Part shown: positions 1 through 7,452 of the stretch, piece after piece
Layout: the number at the start of each line of letters is the position of its first letter
Numbering within the stretch: the stretch's first letter is position 1
NCBI GenBank assembly: GCA_902793845.1
Contig: CADBFE010000036.1
Location: 1-48,607 of the forward strand
Direction of reading: 5' to 3'
Length of the DNA stretch: 48,607 nucleotides
Source: an uncultured Lachnospiraceae bacterium
GTDB lineage: Bacteria; Bacillota; Clostridia; Lachnospirales; Lachnospiraceae
Notes under the pieces: generated by a model
The model's input: only the letters and a program-made list of their open reading frames with translations
Told to the model about the DNA's origin: nothing
Database searches by the model: none
Program-made: the position numbers and the translations under genes

Positions 1-506
1 TCCACCAGATCCTGGCCATATTTTTCAAGAGTATCATATGTAGCCTCGGGATTATCGCTTGTCACCTTCTGATTACCCCTGACGGATGCGAGGGCTGTCA
101 GAAACCGTTCTTTTGTAATGCCGTATTCCTTAAAAATCTCCTTCATATCCCTGTCAGGATAATGAATCATGCAGAGGAACAGATGCTCAACAGAAACATA
201 CTCGTCTCCCATAACCCTCGCCTCATCTTCCGCCATGGTCAGTACTTTGTTAAGATCCTGTCCTATATAAACCTGTCCTCCGGAGACCTTGGGTCTCTTT
301 GATAAGGCCGACTTAACCCTGTCGACAAAATGCTCTTTATTGATTTCCATCCTGTCGATCATCTTTAGTATCAGGCTATCATCAAGGGTGATAAGGGCAT
401 ATAAAAGATGAACCTCTGTCAGCTCCTGATTGCCGTATTCATATGCAATTTTCTCGCAGTTATTAAGTGCGAGTGTAGAATTTTGTGTAAACTTTGCTAT
501 ATTCAT
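1..506 (-). CDS. clpB: ATP-dependent chaperone ClpB, N-terminal part (runs off the window)
   Basis: The minus strand from the ATG at 506 is open to the window edge and gives about 168 residues. They match the ClpB N-terminal double Clp_N repeat and the linker to the first AAA+ module: the product begins MNIAKFTQNS, has a GQVYIGQDLNKVL stretch and ends with VRGNQKVT and LEKYGQDL, which in ClpB sits just before NBD1. ClpB is a hexameric AAA+ disaggregase working with DnaK in the cytosol; that role is family knowledge. An AGGAGG site at 515-520 lies 8 nt before the ATG. The CIRCE element and promoter upstream also fit a heat-shock gene. ClpC/ClpA are less likely because of the linker sequence. 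The ATPase domains are outside the window, so intactness cannot be judged. Confidence 0.93.
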   Translation of the reverse strand, partial: MNIAKFTQNSTLALNNCEKIAYEYGNQELTEVHLLYALITLDDSLILKMIDRMEINKEHFVDRVKSALSKRPKVSGGQVYIGQDLNKVLTMAEDEARVMGDEYVSVEHLFLCMIHYPDRDMKEIFKEYGITKERFLTALASVRGNQKVTSDNPEATYDTLEKYGQDLV

Positions 507-541
507 AATCATTTCCTCCTTTCACGGATTCCTTTGATTTT

Positions 542-570
542 GTTATAACACCAAAATTAGCACTCGTCAA
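542..570 (-). promoter_or_regulatory. Predicted sigma-A promoter of clpB
   Basis: On the minus strand TTGACG (570-565) is followed after exactly 17 nt by TATAAC (547-542). The -35 hexamer lies inside the CIRCE spacer and arm. Transcription would start near 535, giving a short leader before the ATG at 506. Confidence 0.75.
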
Positions 571-583
571 GGGCGAGTGCTAG
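557..583. promoter_or_regulatory. CIRCE operator (HrcA binding site) of clpB
   Basis: Arms TTAGCACTC (557-565) and GAGTGCTAG (575-583) are separated by exactly 9 nt. This matches the CIRCE consensus TTAGCACTC-N9-GAGTGCTAA with one difference in the last base. CIRCE binds the heat-shock repressor HrcA. It lies 51 nt upstream of the clpB start codon and covers the -35 region of the predicted promoter, so HrcA should block RNA polymerase directly. Confidence 0.95.
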
Positions 584-610
584 CAATTCTTAAAATATCC
601 TTTATGCTAT

Positions 611-913
611 TTACTCTTCTTCCACATGGTCAAGACCCTGACCGATTATGGACCTGACATGATCATCTGCAAGGGAATAAAATATCGTCTTGCCATCACG
701 TCTGTTTTTGATCAGTCTGCTCTGCTTTAATATCTTGAGCTGATGGGATATGGCCGACTGGGTCATGTTTAATTTTACCGCTATATCCCCGACACACAGT
801 TCCTCGTCAAAAAGCGCATACAGTATCCTTATCCTTGTGGAGTCGCCAAAAACCTTAAAAAGCTCTGCCAGGTCTATCAGTGATTCTTCATTGATTACTT
901 TTTTAGATTTCAT
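611..913 (-). CDS. ArsR/SmtB-family metal-responsive repressor, alpha5-site type
   Basis: A 100-residue winged-helix protein with the ArsR/SmtB recognition region (MTQSAISHQLKIL) and beta-wing (NRRDGKTIFYSL). The C-terminal helix holds D83-x-H85 and H96-x2-E99, the same spacing as the alpha5 zinc ligands of SmtB (D104, H106, H117, E120), so a Zn(II)-type sensor is likely. The alpha3 cysteine pair of CadC (ELCVC) is only half present: C40 in ELCVG. It probably represses the operon it closes; the start ATGA overlaps the cadA stop by 4 nt and the ribosome site GGAG lies in the last cadA codons. Having the repressor last in its own operon gives autoregulation through the palindrome at 3115-3134. 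Function is inferred from family and context. Confidence 0.9.
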   Translation of the reverse strand: MKSKKVINEESLIDLAELFKVFGDSTRIRILYALFDEELCVGDIAVKLNMTQSAISHQLKILKQSRLIKNRRDGKTIFYSLADDHVRSIIGQGLDHVEEE

Positions 914-2820
914 TTCTTTACTCCTTTAAGTGCTCTGATCGCATTTAATACTGCTATGACCATGACTCCTACATCCGCAAATATAGCCATCCACATATTG
1001 GCGATTCCTACAGCTCCAAGGAGCAGGCATATACCTTTGATACCAAGGGCAAAATAAATGTTCTCATAAACGATCCTGAGACATTTTCTTGATATCTCAA
1101 TAGCCCTTGCAACCTTTCTCGGGTCATCATCCATGATGACGACATCGGCTGCCTCTATGGCTGCATCACTGCCAAGGGACCCCATCGCTATACCTATATC
1201 AGCCCGGCGCAGAACCGGTGCATCATTAATACCATCACCAACAAATGCGAGCTTGTCTCCCTCATTTTTCTCTGAAAGGAGTTTCTCCACGAGGTCAACC
1301 TTATCCCCGGGCAGGAGACCTGCGTGGACCTCGTCAATATGGAGCCTGTCAGCCACAGCTCTGGCCACTTCCTCAGAATCGCCGGTGAGCATGACCGTCT
1401 TTCTGACTCCCGCTTTCTTTAGCATGGATGAGAGATTCTCTATGCCGTCCTTAATCCTGTCGGATATAACGATATGACCTGCATATTTTCCGTCAAGAGA
1501 GATATGGGCTGTTGTACCCTCCCCTCTGCACTCCGGACACGGGTCATATGCGACGCCGCATTTATCCATCAGCTTGCTGTTGCCTACAGCAACATTCATA
1601 CCGCTGTATGATGATGTGATGCCGTATCCGCCCAGCTCCTCAATGTCAGAAACATTTTTGTCATCAATATCTTTTCCGTATGCCGATATGATGCTCTTTG
1701 CAATCGGGTGGGATGATTTACATTCTGTATGAGCCGCAATCTTTAATAGCTCATCATCATCCATTACTGCCTGATGTATGCCCGTCACTTCAAATACACC
1801 TTTTGTGAGTGTACCTGTCTTGTCAAATACCAGATATTTTACAGCTGCCATTGCTTCCAGATAGTTTGAACCCTTGACCAGGATGCCCTCATGGCTCGCC
1901 CCGCCTATACCGGCAAAGAATGTGAGGGGTATGCTGATTACCAGGGCGCACGGACAGCTGATTACGAGAAACGTAAGGGCCCTGTATATCCATTTTGTCC
2001 ACACCGGGCTCTGTCCCAGTACCAGCAGCACTATCGGCGGAATCAGCGCCAGAGCCAGGGCTCCGTAACATACTGCCGGAGTATATACTCTTGAAAACTT
2101 GCTGATAAAGTTTTCCGATTTTGATTTCTTGGAACTTGAGTTTTCAACGAGTTCAAGGATCTTTGATATAGTCGACTCGCCAAAATCTTTTGTAGTCTCT
2201 ATTCTGACTACTCCGGATAAGCTGACGCATCCGCTGATAATATCATCGCCGGGATTCACTGTCCTCGGCACACTCTCTCCTGTTAAAGCTGCTGTATCAA
2301 GAGTGGTTTTTCCTTCTACCACTTTGCCGTCAATCGGTACCTTTTCGCCGGGATTAACCTCTATGATCTCCCCTTTGGATACCTCAGACGGATCGACTCT
2401 GACAGGTATGCCATCCCTGATTACATTTGCATAATCAGGTCTGATATCCATCAGCTCACTGATATTTTTTCTGCTCTTTCTGACTGCATATGTCTGGAAA
2501 AACTCTCCTACCTGATAAAAAAGCATGACGGCTACAGCCTCTGTATAATCACCGCTCTTTGTGAGCAGTGCCAGGGCAATGGCACCAACTGTCGCAACAG
2601 CCATCAGAAAACATTCATCAAAAACCTGTCTGTTTATTATACCCTTAAATGCCTTTTTTAAGATATCATGACCGATTATAAAGTAAGGAATCATGTAAAG
2701 GATAAACCAGAAAGGTTCCTTTATCGACTCATCCAGGAATTTTTTTAGAAAATACAGTGCGATCATGATAATAAATGTTATGATGATCCGCATCAGCATT
2801 TTCTTTTGCTTTTTATTCAT
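910..2820 (-). CDS. cadA: CadA/ZntA-type P1B-2 heavy-metal translocating ATPase
   Basis: A 636-residue P-type ATPase exporting Zn/Cd/Pb-class divalent metals across the cytoplasmic membrane. Visible motifs: TGES actuator loop (180-183), CPC in the metal-binding helix (289-291), phosphorylation motif DKTGT (333-337), HP loop (371-372) and GDGINDAP hinge (528-535). It lacks the usual N-terminal HMA domain, which is encoded as a separate small gene 38 nt upstream. Oddity: the nucleotide-binding domain contains CPECRGEG at 428-435, a C-x2-C-x-G-x-G element resembling the DnaJ zinc-finger repeat, with another Cys at 421. The gene lies between the HMA protein and the ArsR repressor, so metal induction of the operon is expected. 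Exact metal preference cannot be read from sequence alone. Confidence 0.92.
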   Translation of the reverse strand: MNKKQKKMLMRIIITFIIMIALYFLKKFLDESIKEPFWFILYMIPYFIIGHDILKKAFKGIINRQVFDECFLMAVATVGAIALALLTKSGDYTEAVAVMLFYQVGEFFQTYAVRKSRKNISELMDIRPDYANVIRDGIPVRVDPSEVSKGEIIEVNPGEKVPIDGKVVEGKTTLDTAALTGESVPRTVNPGDDIISGCVSLSGVVRIETTKDFGESTISKILELVENSSSKKSKSENFISKFSRVYTPAVCYGALALALIPPIVLLVLGQSPVWTKWIYRALTFLVISCPCALVISIPLTFFAGIGGASHEGILVKGSNYLEAMAAVKYLVFDKTGTLTKGVFEVTGIHQAVMDDDELLKIAAHTECKSSHPIAKSIISAYGKDIDDKNVSDIEELGGYGITSSYSGMNVAVGNSKLMDKCGVAYDPCPECRGEGTTAHISLDGKYAGHIVISDRIKDGIENLSSMLKKAGVRKTVMLTGDSEEVARAVADRLHIDEVHAGLLPGDKVDLVEKLLSEKNEGDKLAFVGDGINDAPVLRRADIGIAMGSLGSDAAIEAADVVIMDDDPRKVARAIEISRKCLRIVYENIYFALGIKGICLLLGAVGIANMWMAIFADVGVMVIAVLNAIRALKGVKK

Positions 2821-2858
2821 GTAATACTCTCTTTTCCAAATAATGAATTAAACACGAC

Positions 2859-3077
2859 TTATAAATATATCTCGCAGTCATCCTCAACTTTTTTACAATT
2901 CTTAAGGACTTCCTTCATGACTGCTTTCTCATCCGCACCTTCTTCAAAATCAACTATCATCTTAAGTGCCATAAAGTTGACTACTGCATTTGCCACACCC
3001 TTTGTATTCTTTGCAGCCTCTTCCATCTTGTTTGCACAGTTTGCGCAGTCTACTTCGATCTCATAAGTTTTCTTCAT
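2859..3077 (-). CDS. Small heavy-metal-associated (HMA) domain protein paired with CadA
   Basis: The chosen start is the ATG at 3077, which has a GGAGG site 8 nt upstream (3086-3090); a longer frame reaches 3116 but its extra residues are charged and overlap the operator. The 72-residue product is a single HMA fold starting MKKTYEIEVDC, with the metal-binding motif CANC and a C-terminal EDDCEIYL. The DDCEIYL tail is typical of the HMA domain that normally sits at the N terminus of clostridial CadA proteins, so this looks like a CadA metal-binding domain encoded separately. It probably delivers or senses Zn/Cd in the cytosol for the ATPase that follows. Confidence 0.88.
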   Translation of the reverse strand: MKKTYEIEVDCANCANKMEEAAKNTKGVANAVVNFMALKMIVDFEEGADEKAVMKEVLKNCKKVEDDCEIYL

Positions 3078-3114
3078 TAATTTTTCCTCCAAACTATTTC
3101 TTTGTTGTTTTTTC

Positions 3115-3134
3115 ATATGAACATTTATTCATAT
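3115..3134. promoter_or_regulatory. Palindromic ArsR/SmtB-type operator
   Basis: Perfect inverted repeat ATATGAA-N6-TTCATAT. It matches the ATATGAAC/TTCATAT character of CzrA/SmtB-type operators and lies just downstream of the predicted -10 box, where a bound dimer would block initiation or clearance. A further TTCAT at 3136-3140 may extend the site. The likely ligand is the repressor at 611-913. Confidence 0.8.
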
Positions 3135-3145
3135 GTTCATTTATG

Positions 3146-3174
3146 ATAATATACCTCCTGTATGAATATGTCAA
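3146..3174 (-). promoter_or_regulatory. Promoter of the HMA-cadA-arsR operon
   Basis: Minus strand: TTGACA (3174-3169), 17-nt spacer, TATTAT (3151-3146), which is close to perfect sigma-A consensus. The ArsR-type palindrome follows immediately downstream. Confidence 0.85.
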
Positions 3175-3191
3175 TATTTTTTTCTGTGATC

Positions 3192-3255
3192 ATAAAAAAA
3201 AGTGGATTACCACGCTAAGCGCCTGCTCTGCTGCGCAACGGGTTGTAACCCACTT
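3192..3255 (-). terminator. Intrinsic terminator of the envelope operon
   Basis: Stem arms at 3200-3210 and 3245-3255 pair over 11 positions with one mismatch around a GC-rich loop of 34 nt. On the minus strand the stem is followed by a run of T (complement of the A tract at 3194-3200). It lies 25 nt after the last gene of the 9180-3281 operon. Confidence 0.75.
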
Positions 3256-3280
3256 CTTTATTTATGCAAAATTAAAATAA

Positions 3281-4108
3281 TTACATATCTCCTGCGACCC
3301 GGTGTATCTCAATTCTGTCTATACGTATCGTTCCCACAGTCTCGTTTGATATCTTGAGCTCACAGAAGTGTTCGTTTATTTTAGGTTCTATCGTAAATAT
3401 TATTTTATTATTGTCTCTGTATTCATATGAAGCATCTATTACTTTCTCTCCGAGTTCCGAAGTTGCAACAATATTTATACCGTCAAGGCTCTCTCCCTCT
3501 ATAACTGCTTCATACGTACCGGCATACCATGTCATGACAGGTCCGCTTGTCGCTCCCTTATCATAAAGATACCATGAACCGTTCTTTGCCTCACCGTTTA
3601 CAAACCATGAGTCGGCTTTTAAGTTGTACTGATAATCACTAAGCTCACAGAGCATCACTTCTGCGTCATCAAAACCATATACCACATAATTGCCTGTCTC
3701 TATCAACGGTTTTGTATCGGTCAAGTATCTTAAGAGAGGACATACCGGCGTTTCATCCCTTGAAAACAGCAGAAATACTTTTCCCTCCGGCCTATCGGTA
3801 AAATGATCTGCCTTCTGGAGCCAGGGGAACAAAGACTCTACGTCAATTATCTCAGATATAACCGTGTCACAGGCATACATCTCAATATCACCGTTTGACA
3901 GCTCAGTACATATATTGCCATTCCAGTATGATGCATATCCTGTCGTATAATCGTTATCAGCCAGTTCTCTTACAACCTTTTTAAGTTCAGACGTCCTGTC
4001 AATGGCTGTGTAATCTTTATAGTTAAAAATACAAACTCCGAGGGTTATCACCATCAGCAGCGCAGGAAACAGATTAAAAAAGCGTCCCTTTTCCTCAAGT
4101 CTGCACAT
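3281..4108 (-). CDS. C-terminal part of the split GT-C-like membrane protein (-1 frame)
   Basis: 275 codons, beginning with a hydrophobic helix (NLFPALLMVITLGVCIF) and continuing as a soluble, presumably extracytoplasmic domain. That domain has the ASYWNGNICTELSNG segment I associate with C-terminal domains of Lachnospiraceae GT-C-like proteins. The ORF's first ATG (4108) has no Shine-Dalgarno sequence and lies inside the upstream gene, so independent translation is unlikely. Joined by a -1 shift at 4075-4081 the product would be 352 + 264 = 616 residues. Function unknown; probably acts with the D,D-peptidases of the same operon at the cell surface. Confidence 0.7.
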   Translation of the reverse strand: MCRLEEKGRFFNLFPALLMVITLGVCIFNYKDYTAIDRTSELKKVVRELADNDYTTGYASYWNGNICTELSNGDIEMYACDTVISEIIDVESLFPWLQKADHFTDRPEGKVFLLFSRDETPVCPLLRYLTDTKPLIETGNYVVYGFDDAEVMLCELSDYQYNLKADSWFVNGEAKNGSWYLYDKGATSGPVMTWYAGTYEAVIEGESLDGINIVATSELGEKVIDASYEYRDNNKIIFTIEPKINEHFCELKISNETVGTIRIDRIEIHRVAGDM

Positions 4109-5130
4109 GTAAACAGATACAGCAATATATATACAATCGTTGCACCTATGAGATAACCTCCGATCAGTTTCTCATCGATATTTCGTCTCTCTTTTTTCCA
4201 GAAAACGAAATACACGGCAAAGCCGGCAATAATCAGGAAACATACACCGTTTCGCACCAGATCAAAAGTCATCACGTCGCTTTCTCTGTATCCGAAGCAT
4301 CTCATGATACCTGATATGATCGTCTCGAATCTTGCAAAAGAAAAAGATGTAAATTTTAACTCGCCCCACATACTGAACGAATATATTTTAGAGAGGATAA
4401 TATTATTGATGGCAAGTCCAAGCATTGCTCCTGCCAGGGCAATATAAGCGCCAAGGTATTTGTCATAATCCTCCCGGCGTCCTCTCCAGTATCCTCTGAC
4501 ATGAAGTCCCATCATGACAAGTCCAAGTGGCAGATATGTGACGATGATCTGTCTGGGGCCTCCCATTCCCGCAAGGGTCGCCAGGGCAAAGAGTCCCATC
4601 ATCATGCTTATCTTAAATCTCTTATCTTCTGTCTTTGCTATGTGAAGTACCATCGCCATGGACACAAATGAAATAATTATATGAGGAATATAATAAAGTC
4701 CGTATAGCACATACTCCATATAACTGCCTGAAATAGGCATAAACAAAAATCCTGCCATAAAAGCAAAATATTTTTTTAGTCCGGCCTGAACACAAAGGTA
4801 ATAAAATGATATTGCAAGCAAAATATAAAGTGTGATCCCCGACAGTATCCTCGCCACATGATAGCTGCCTGATAAAGCAAGGAAAAGCTCATATATTATC
4901 TGATTATTGAGAAGTCTTAACTCGGTTGAGTAATTCCAGTTTTTTGATAATATAATGTTTCTGCTCTTGGCAAGCACATCTGCCAGCACCATCTCGCTGG
5001 ACATATCTGAATCAAGGAGATAATCAATCCTCGCTACATAAAAAATAACAAGAGCAAGGAATGACAGAGCCAGCCACGCCCATCCGAGATATTTTTTCCA
5101 GTTGTTTTTAAGATCGATTTTTAATGACAT
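4054..5130 (-). CDS. GT-C-like polytopic membrane protein, N-terminal part (zero frame)
   Basis: 358 residues with an N-terminal membrane helix, an extracytoplasmic loop containing LDSDMSSE and about nine further hydrophobic segments. The architecture resembles the uncharacterised glycosyltransferase-39-like membrane proteins common in Lachnospiraceae, but no enzyme activity can be claimed. The reading frame ends inside a would-be membrane helix, immediately after a T6A slippery heptamer. The C-terminal extracytoplasmic domain is in the -1 frame (3281-4108). A good ribosome site (GAGGAATAAGTAA) overlaps the end of the upstream carboxypeptidase gene, only 4 nt away, so it belongs to the cell-wall operon. 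It is either a frameshifted pseudogene, a programmed-frameshift gene or a sequencing error in a homopolymer. Confidence 0.8.
   Translation of the reverse strand: MSLKIDLKNNWKKYLGWAWLALSFLALVIFYVARIDYLLDSDMSSEMVLADVLAKSRNIILSKNWNYSTELRLLNNQIIYELFLALSGSYHVARILSGITLYILLAISFYYLCVQAGLKKYFAFMAGFLFMPISGSYMEYVLYGLYYIPHIIISFVSMAMVLHIAKTEDKRFKISMMMGLFALATLAGMGGPRQIIVTYLPLGLVMMGLHVRGYWRGRREDYDKYLGAYIALAGAMLGLAINNIILSKIYSFSMWGELKFTSFSFARFETIISGIMRCFGYRESDVMTFDLVRNGVCFLIIAGFAVYFVFWKKERRNIDEKLIGGYLIGATIVYILLYLFTCADLRKRDAFLICFLRC
4075..4096 (-). other. Frame junction: U-UUU-UUA slippery heptamer with SD-like enhancer
   Basis: On the minus strand the zero frame reads GCT-TTT-TTA, so the heptamer T-TTT-TTA (4081-4075) is in the correct phase for a -1 slip. 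Slipping gives the next codon AAT and the 264-residue continuation. GAGGA lies at 4096-4092, exactly 10 nt upstream of the heptamer, the arrangement that stimulates -1 frameshifting in E. coli dnaX. No strong downstream stem is obvious. A one-base error or mutation in the same homopolymer would give the same picture. Confidence 0.5.
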
Positions 5131-5134
5131 TTAC

Positions 5135-6649
5135 TTATTCCTCTGTCTTTTCATGTTTTTCTCTCGCTGCGTTTACGATAAGAGAGCACAGGCCCTCGGC
5201 CGTAACCGGAATATCACCGGGGACATCCGTATCATGATGAGACGGCGTCTCCCCCAATACATACTGGATACCGTATGTCAGCAGTACCTGGGATACGGTG
5301 ATACGGTATATCTGATTTTCTGCGCCCAGCTCCACAGCGATTATCGTATGGTCCGTTCCGTCCACGTTAACCGTCGCGGCAGACACAAGGCACGCGCCTG
5401 CCTTGTTTGTCGTACCTGTTTTTAAACCGATACATTCCGGCATATTATAAAGGAGCGAGTTTGTATTGGCCACCCAGGCTCCTACAGACGACAGTGTCGT
5501 ACTTTTAAGCGTCGTAATATCAGTGATCTGGGGATATCTGTTTATTATGTAACTGCAGAGTTTAAACATATCCTCGCATGTCATATGATTCTGATTTTTT
5601 GATGTGATCATATCCTCACTGTAGACCGGCAGCCCGTTACAGTTGTAAAAAACGGTTTCATCCGACAGTCCTATGGCAGCGGCTGTCGTATTCATCATAT
5701 CCACAAACAGCTGCTCCGTGCCGGCCACATGTTCGGCAAGTACGAGGGCACATTCATTGCTCGATGCGATCATCATGCCGCAGAGCATATCCTGAATATT
5801 TGTAACGGTCCCTGCAGTAAGAGCAACCACACCGTCACTTGTCCCGGAGAGCCACTCTGCTTTCTCGGAGATCACTATACTGTCGTCCATTGATATGCTG
5901 CCTTTTGATACTGCATCCATTACGATCAGATATGTCATCAGTTTTGTGGTACTGGCTATAGGCAGGGATTTATCCCCCTCATATTCATAGAGTATATCTC
6001 CCGTCGTGGCATCTCCTACTAAAGCTCCTGACGATAAAGAAAAATACTCATTTTTATCAAGGATGTCTATGTCTATCACATAATCAGATTTTGTATCGGC
6101 ATACAGATCATCACCTCTGTACCACATATCCGTATCAAAGATAAGTGCAAAATCTGTCGTAGAGATAAATGCATCATACACGCCACCTACAGAGCCTATT
6201 AAAGAAAAGTATTTCACTTCCCTGCCGTCAATCTTCATTGAATTGATCTTGAGGGTATATGACAGACCGTACACCTCATCAACCGCAGCCTGATCAAAGG
6301 GATCATTGCCGATGCCGGGTGACTGGTAATCCGTACCTGTCGTGATCACAATACTGTCCGATGCAACAGATACATCAAATGCTTTGTCCGTCCCCGCAAA
6401 AGCATTGGCCATATCCCTTAATGATAAATATGTATTGTTATCATAATACGGGCAGACAGCCTTTACATTATATATATCTGTGTCATTTACAGTGAGAGTG
6501 ATATTTTCTGCCATGCACTTGTCACCGTCTGCCATAACGGATACCGGCCACATCATCACGGCCGCAATTATCACGGTCATAATTATCACGGTCATAATGA
6601 TACATATCATCTTTATTTTTATGTCAAAAATATTTTTTGCACTCTTCAT
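5135..6649 (-). CDS. D-alanyl-D-alanine carboxypeptidase (peptidase S11, DacA/DacF type)
   Basis: 504 residues. A hydrophobic N-terminal segment (about 12-40) is a signal or anchor. Residues about 47-105 resemble a copper-amine-oxidase-N-like stalk domain (LTVNDTDIYNV, then YLSLRDMANAF). The penicillin-binding domain follows with all three motifs: SxxK as S233-T-T-K236, SxN as S296-S-N298, and KTG at 410-412. Family role: trims the terminal D-Ala of peptidoglycan stem peptides outside the membrane. The PBP5-like C-terminal amphipathic anchor is not evident; the protein ends in a short charged tail, so anchoring is probably N-terminal. It lies 4 nt after the lipoprotein gene and 4 nt before the split membrane protein, third in a four-gene operon. 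Its own ribosome site is weak, suggesting translational coupling. Confidence 0.9.
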   Translation of the reverse strand: MKSAKNIFDIKIKMICIIMTVIIMTVIIAAVMMWPVSVMADGDKCMAENITLTVNDTDIYNVKAVCPYYDNNTYLSLRDMANAFAGTDKAFDVSVASDSIVITTGTDYQSPGIGNDPFDQAAVDEVYGLSYTLKINSMKIDGREVKYFSLIGSVGGVYDAFISTTDFALIFDTDMWYRGDDLYADTKSDYVIDIDILDKNEYFSLSSGALVGDATTGDILYEYEGDKSLPIASTTKLMTYLIVMDAVSKGSISMDDSIVISEKAEWLSGTSDGVVALTAGTVTNIQDMLCGMMIASSNECALVLAEHVAGTEQLFVDMMNTTAAAIGLSDETVFYNCNGLPVYSEDMITSKNQNHMTCEDMFKLCSYIINRYPQITDITTLKSTTLSSVGAWVANTNSLLYNMPECIGLKTGTTNKAGACLVSAATVNVDGTDHTIIAVELGAENQIYRITVSQVLLTYGIQYVLGETPSHHDTDVPGDIPVTAEGLCSLIVNAAREKHEKTEE

Positions 6650-6653
6650 AAAA

Positions 6654-7430
6654 TCAGTTAAGTTCTATTATTTCTTTTTCAGCCGGTTCTTCATCACCGC
6701 TGTCACTATCCGTTTTATCCTGCGACGTTTCTGTATTTTCTATTTCTACAGGCTCCGGGCTCACAGCACCCTCCTTGATCAGTATCATGGGATAGTCATT
6801 CTCCCAAACTGCATTCCCTGATACAGGAGCAGTGATGACTATGGTATCATCACCTGCAAAATAAGCTTCCTGAATGCCGTCTCTAAGCAGTACATTTTCC
6901 GTCACTTCATATCTGCCTTCTGTATTGTATATATCAGATAGTTCTTCAAATGACGGAATAATATCTGTCACATATTCATTTACATACTCAGAGAGTGTCA
7001 TGCCTATTGTTTCTTCTATGAGCTCATCAAGGGCATCGTCATCATACCCTGTCTCCCCGGCTCCGTTTAATCTGAGCTTTAAAAGCTGCCTGACCAGCTC
7101 TTCCATCTTTTCATATCCGTCTGCCACAACGCTTTCATACGATGATTCATCGGCAGTCTGAGACCATGTTCCGTCCTCGTTAAACTTAATCGTCACGGAT
7201 AATCTGATGTCGGTGATGATATCGTCACTGTCAATCAGTTCACTCATAAGAGCTGTGCTCATCCATTCATCTGCTCTCTCGCATACATACCCGGAAATAT
7301 CCACAGTGCTCTCAAACGTCCCGTAAAATGCTTTTGCGGGATTACGTCCGCATCCCGCAAAAATAAAAGCAGTCAGGGCTATCACCCCGATCAGCATATA
7401 TTTAATTTTCCTAAAAGAAAACTTTCTCAT
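6654..7430 (-). CDS. Predicted lipoprotein of unknown function
   Basis: 258 residues with a lipoprotein signal peptide: charged MRKFSFRKIKY, hydrophobic stretch, lipobox FAGC with Cys at about residue 27. The mature part is acidic, with a glutamate/aspartate-rich tail after about 225 (ENTETSQDKTDSDSGDEEP). No domain is recognised. Ribosome site GGAGATTAA precedes the ATG. It sits 22 nt after the M15 peptidase gene and 4 nt before the carboxypeptidase, so it is probably a surface partner of peptidoglycan processing. That role is context only. Confidence 0.75.
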   Translation of the reverse strand: MRKFSFRKIKYMLIGVIALTAFIFAGCGRNPAKAFYGTFESTVDISGYVCERADEWMSTALMSELIDSDDIITDIRLSVTIKFNEDGTWSQTADESSYESVVADGYEKMEELVRQLLKLRLNGAGETGYDDDALDELIEETIGMTLSEYVNEYVTDIIPSFEELSDIYNTEGRYEVTENVLLRDGIQEAYFAGDDTIVITAPVSGNAVWENDYPMILIKEGAVSPEPVEIENTETSQDKTDSDSGDEEPAEKEIIELN

Positions 7431-7452
7431 TTAATCTCCGCGAGATTTCCCA

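Noticed and set aside
2859..3116. Longer start (3116) for the HMA protein
   Set aside because: It begins inside the operator and lacks a ribosome site; the ATG at 3077 has GGAGG at the right distance.
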